Origin: JBLHHI01 sp047614125
GTDB taxonomy: Bacteria; Bacteroidota; Bacteroidia; NS11-12g; UBA9320
DNA length: 63,296 nucleotides
Assembly (NCBI GenBank): GCA_047614125.1
Contig: JBLHHI010000001.1
Location: 1-63,296, forward strand
Reading direction: 5' to 3'
The position numbers were made by a program, and so were the translations under genes. Below the pieces are notes generated by a model that was not told the origin of the DNA, ran no database searches, and worked only from the letters and a program-made list of their open reading frames with translations. Of the stretch, positions 62,205 through 63,296 are shown piece by piece. Numbering within the stretch: position 1 is the first letter of the stretch; every line of letters starts with the position of its first letter.

Positions 62205-62350
62205 TTAGCTCCTGCGCTAAACCCATATTTGAGTTCGTTTTTGCTTGATATTTTATAGATAAACAACTCATTATCTGATACATAGCTTGAATAATTTTAC
62301 AGGTGTTAAAATGTTGGCAAAAGATTCGGTGGTCAAATAAATCGCATCGC

Positions 62351-62358
62351 TATATTTG
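62351..62358 (+). promoter_or_regulatory. Candidate -7 box (TATATTTG) of the DUF6580-like gene
   Basis: A perfect TAnnTTTG match, 15 nt before the ATG at 62374. Confidence 0.5.
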
Positions 62359-62373
62359 CCTAAATATTAAGAA

Positions 62374-62940
62374 ATGAAGAAATCTGCTGAAGTTTTAGCT
62401 GTTATATTGATCTTGTGTTTGAGTAGAGTGCTCATTCCCATACCAAACGTTGAACCCATTGGAGCAGCCGCACTTTTAGGTGGAGCTTTGTTATCGAGAA
62501 AATGGGGATTATTACTCCCACTCCTGGCCCTATTCTTAGGTGATTTAGTATTATCACTTGCCCTACCTTCAGTTTACAGCACGTATTTATTCAGCGCGTC
62601 ATTTGTAACCGTTTATCTGGCCTTCATGGTTACTGCATACATTGGCAGATCGTATTTGAAATCAAATATGTCTACCGGCCGAGTTATTAATGCCGCAGCT
62701 CTCAGCTCTGTTATCTTCTTTCTGGTAACTAACTTTGGTTCTTGGATCATGCCAGCCAGCCTTTATCCTAAGTCCATTGGAGGGCTAATGGCCTGTTATG
62801 GCGCTGGATTGGCGTTTTACAATAATGAACTTACCGGGAGTTTCTTTTTGAATGGCTTGGTGTCTACCATCTTTTTTTCCGTTCTGATCTTTGAAGGGTA
62901 CAAGTATTTTGTTGTCAGTAGAAGTTTAAAAACAGCCTAG
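62374..62940 (+). CDS. Small multi-span membrane protein, DUF6580-like
   Basis: 188 residues with about five or six membrane helices. NVEPIGAAALLGGALLSRKWGLLLP and FFLVTNFGSWIMPASLYPKS, then GLMACYGAGLAFYNNELTGSFF, fit a family (DUF6580, from memory) related in outline to ECF-type S components that bind vitamins. A role in uptake is inferred only. It stands alone between the HTH gene and a convergent DUF1015 gene. Confidence 0.7.
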   Translation: MKKSAEVLAVILILCLSRVLIPIPNVEPIGAAALLGGALLSRKWGLLLPLLALFLGDLVLSLALPSVYSTYLFSASFVTVYLAFMVTAYIGRSYLKSNMSTGRVINAAALSSVIFFLVTNFGSWIMPASLYPKSIGGLMACYGAGLAFYNNELTGSFFLNGLVSTIFFSVLIFEGYKYFVVSRSLKTA

Positions 62941-63079
62941 CATTTTTTTAAACCTTTAATAATTGCATCTGGCAAAATTGGATTAGTTGTGCCAATTATT
63001 TTTTGCACAACAGCGATTCTCTTCTTTTAGGGATTTCTAAAAAATGTTAAAGGATTAAAGGTCTCTGGCTCAAGCCAAT
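62941..63079. other. Convergent intergenic region
   Basis: 139 nt between two facing genes. It holds a 7-bp inverted repeat GTTGTGC (62986-62992)/GCACAAC (63007-63013) and T-rich stretches, perhaps termination signals; no gene is seen. Confidence 0.35.
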
Positions 63080-63296
63080 TTAAAGACCATATTCTTGAAG
63101 GAAAAGTCCCGAGCGGCATTTTGGCTCAACGTATGTGCTCTTTGCTGGCATAACAAGCTTATTATCAGATGCATGAGAAATATCCTCAAATCGACAGGGG
63201 TGTAAAAGAAACAAAAAATTGTCTGGACTCTCCAATTTCGTTAAGGCGAGTTGTAATTCTTCGTTGTCCGAAATGAATTGTATTCTTTCGTCGGAT
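63080..63296 (-). CDS. DUF1015-family protein, C-terminal fragment cut by the window edge
   Basis: 71 residues are visible before the stop at 63080-63082; the start lies beyond the window. LVMPAKSTYVEPKCRSGLFL is the conserved end of DUF1015 proteins (MPPKSTxxEPKxRSGL in the family). FLFLLHPCRFEDI is the strand before it. The function is not established; in many bacteria the gene is near serine synthesis genes. Confidence 0.8.
   Translation of the reverse strand, partial: SDERIQFISDNEELQLALTKLESPDNFLFLLHPCRFEDISHASDNKLVMPAKSTYVEPKCRSGLFLQEYGL

Noticed and set aside
1..63296. CRISPR arrays, prophage, insertion sequences, tRNA or rRNA genes
   Set aside because: No regular repeat-spacer arrays, integrase, transposase, or tRNA/rRNA features were seen on either strand.

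Overview
The window reads as chromosomal DNA of a Bacteroidota bacterium, most likely of the class Flavobacteriia; the family cannot be fixed from the sequence. Lineage markers are an LpxC-FabZ fusion, PorX, several secreted proteins with type IX secretion (T9SS) C-terminal tails, a FecI/FecR/TonB-receptor/DUF4249 locus, an S46 peptidase, MnmD, and -7 boxes of the TAnnTTTG type. Coding density is high and I see no phage, insertion sequence or CRISPR array. Most of the window is core genome with small accessory insertions.

Layout. 0-3 kb: end-cut TsaC, an NtrC-type regulator, RNase P RNA and a lipoprotein nuclease, all on the minus strand. 3-8.4 kb: GlmM, a metallo-beta-lactamase-fold lipoprotein, a Rossmann oxidoreductase and Uup. 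8.4-14.2 kb: a six-gene minus-strand run from ribD through an EamA transporter, YigZ, a T9SS metalloprotease and a pterin dehydratase to a deacetylase-like protein. 14.3-18.2 kb: PrmC, two unknown proteins and a RES/Xre toxin-antitoxin pair. 18.2-22 kb: a DPP11-like peptidase and MlaFE. 22-27 kb: an SDR enzyme, a T9SS cargo protein, MnmD and two glycosyltransferase-type proteins. 27-33.2 kb: a seven-gene minus-strand run, HD phosphohydrolase-lpxD-lpxC/fabZ-lpxA-ABC ATPase-DUF4920 lipoprotein-cytochrome c lipoprotein. 33.4-42 kb: porX, tsaE, an M28 T9SS peptidase, a beta-CASP nuclease, gyrA and a TPR protein. 42-52 kb: small housekeeping genes, then the sigma/FecR/TonB-receptor locus and a second T9SS cargo protein. 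52-63 kb: etfBA, a bifunctional nuclease, a muramidase, fadD, purD, transporters, a self-regulating HTH gene and an end-cut DUF1015 protein.

The parts fit a Gram-negative cell with strong investment in its envelope: lipid A synthesis, MlaFE lipid transport, T9SS control (PorX) next to a T9SS peptidase, and a surface-signalling uptake locus. The most unusual items are an extra 49-residue stand-alone copy of a FecR-type anti-sigma N-domain between the sigma factor and the full FecR; a three-copy 11-bp operator array at the HTH gene near 62.15 kb; paired direct repeats upstream of the RES/Xre module; a dispersed 30-nt repeat, two copies of which form an inverted pair that reaches into a coding sequence; and a recurrent TAnnTTTG box placed 4-7 nt before start codons, which points to leaderless mRNAs. 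Three coding regions too short or too truncated for routine calling were found by hand: 1-99, 59334-59492 and 63080-63296.
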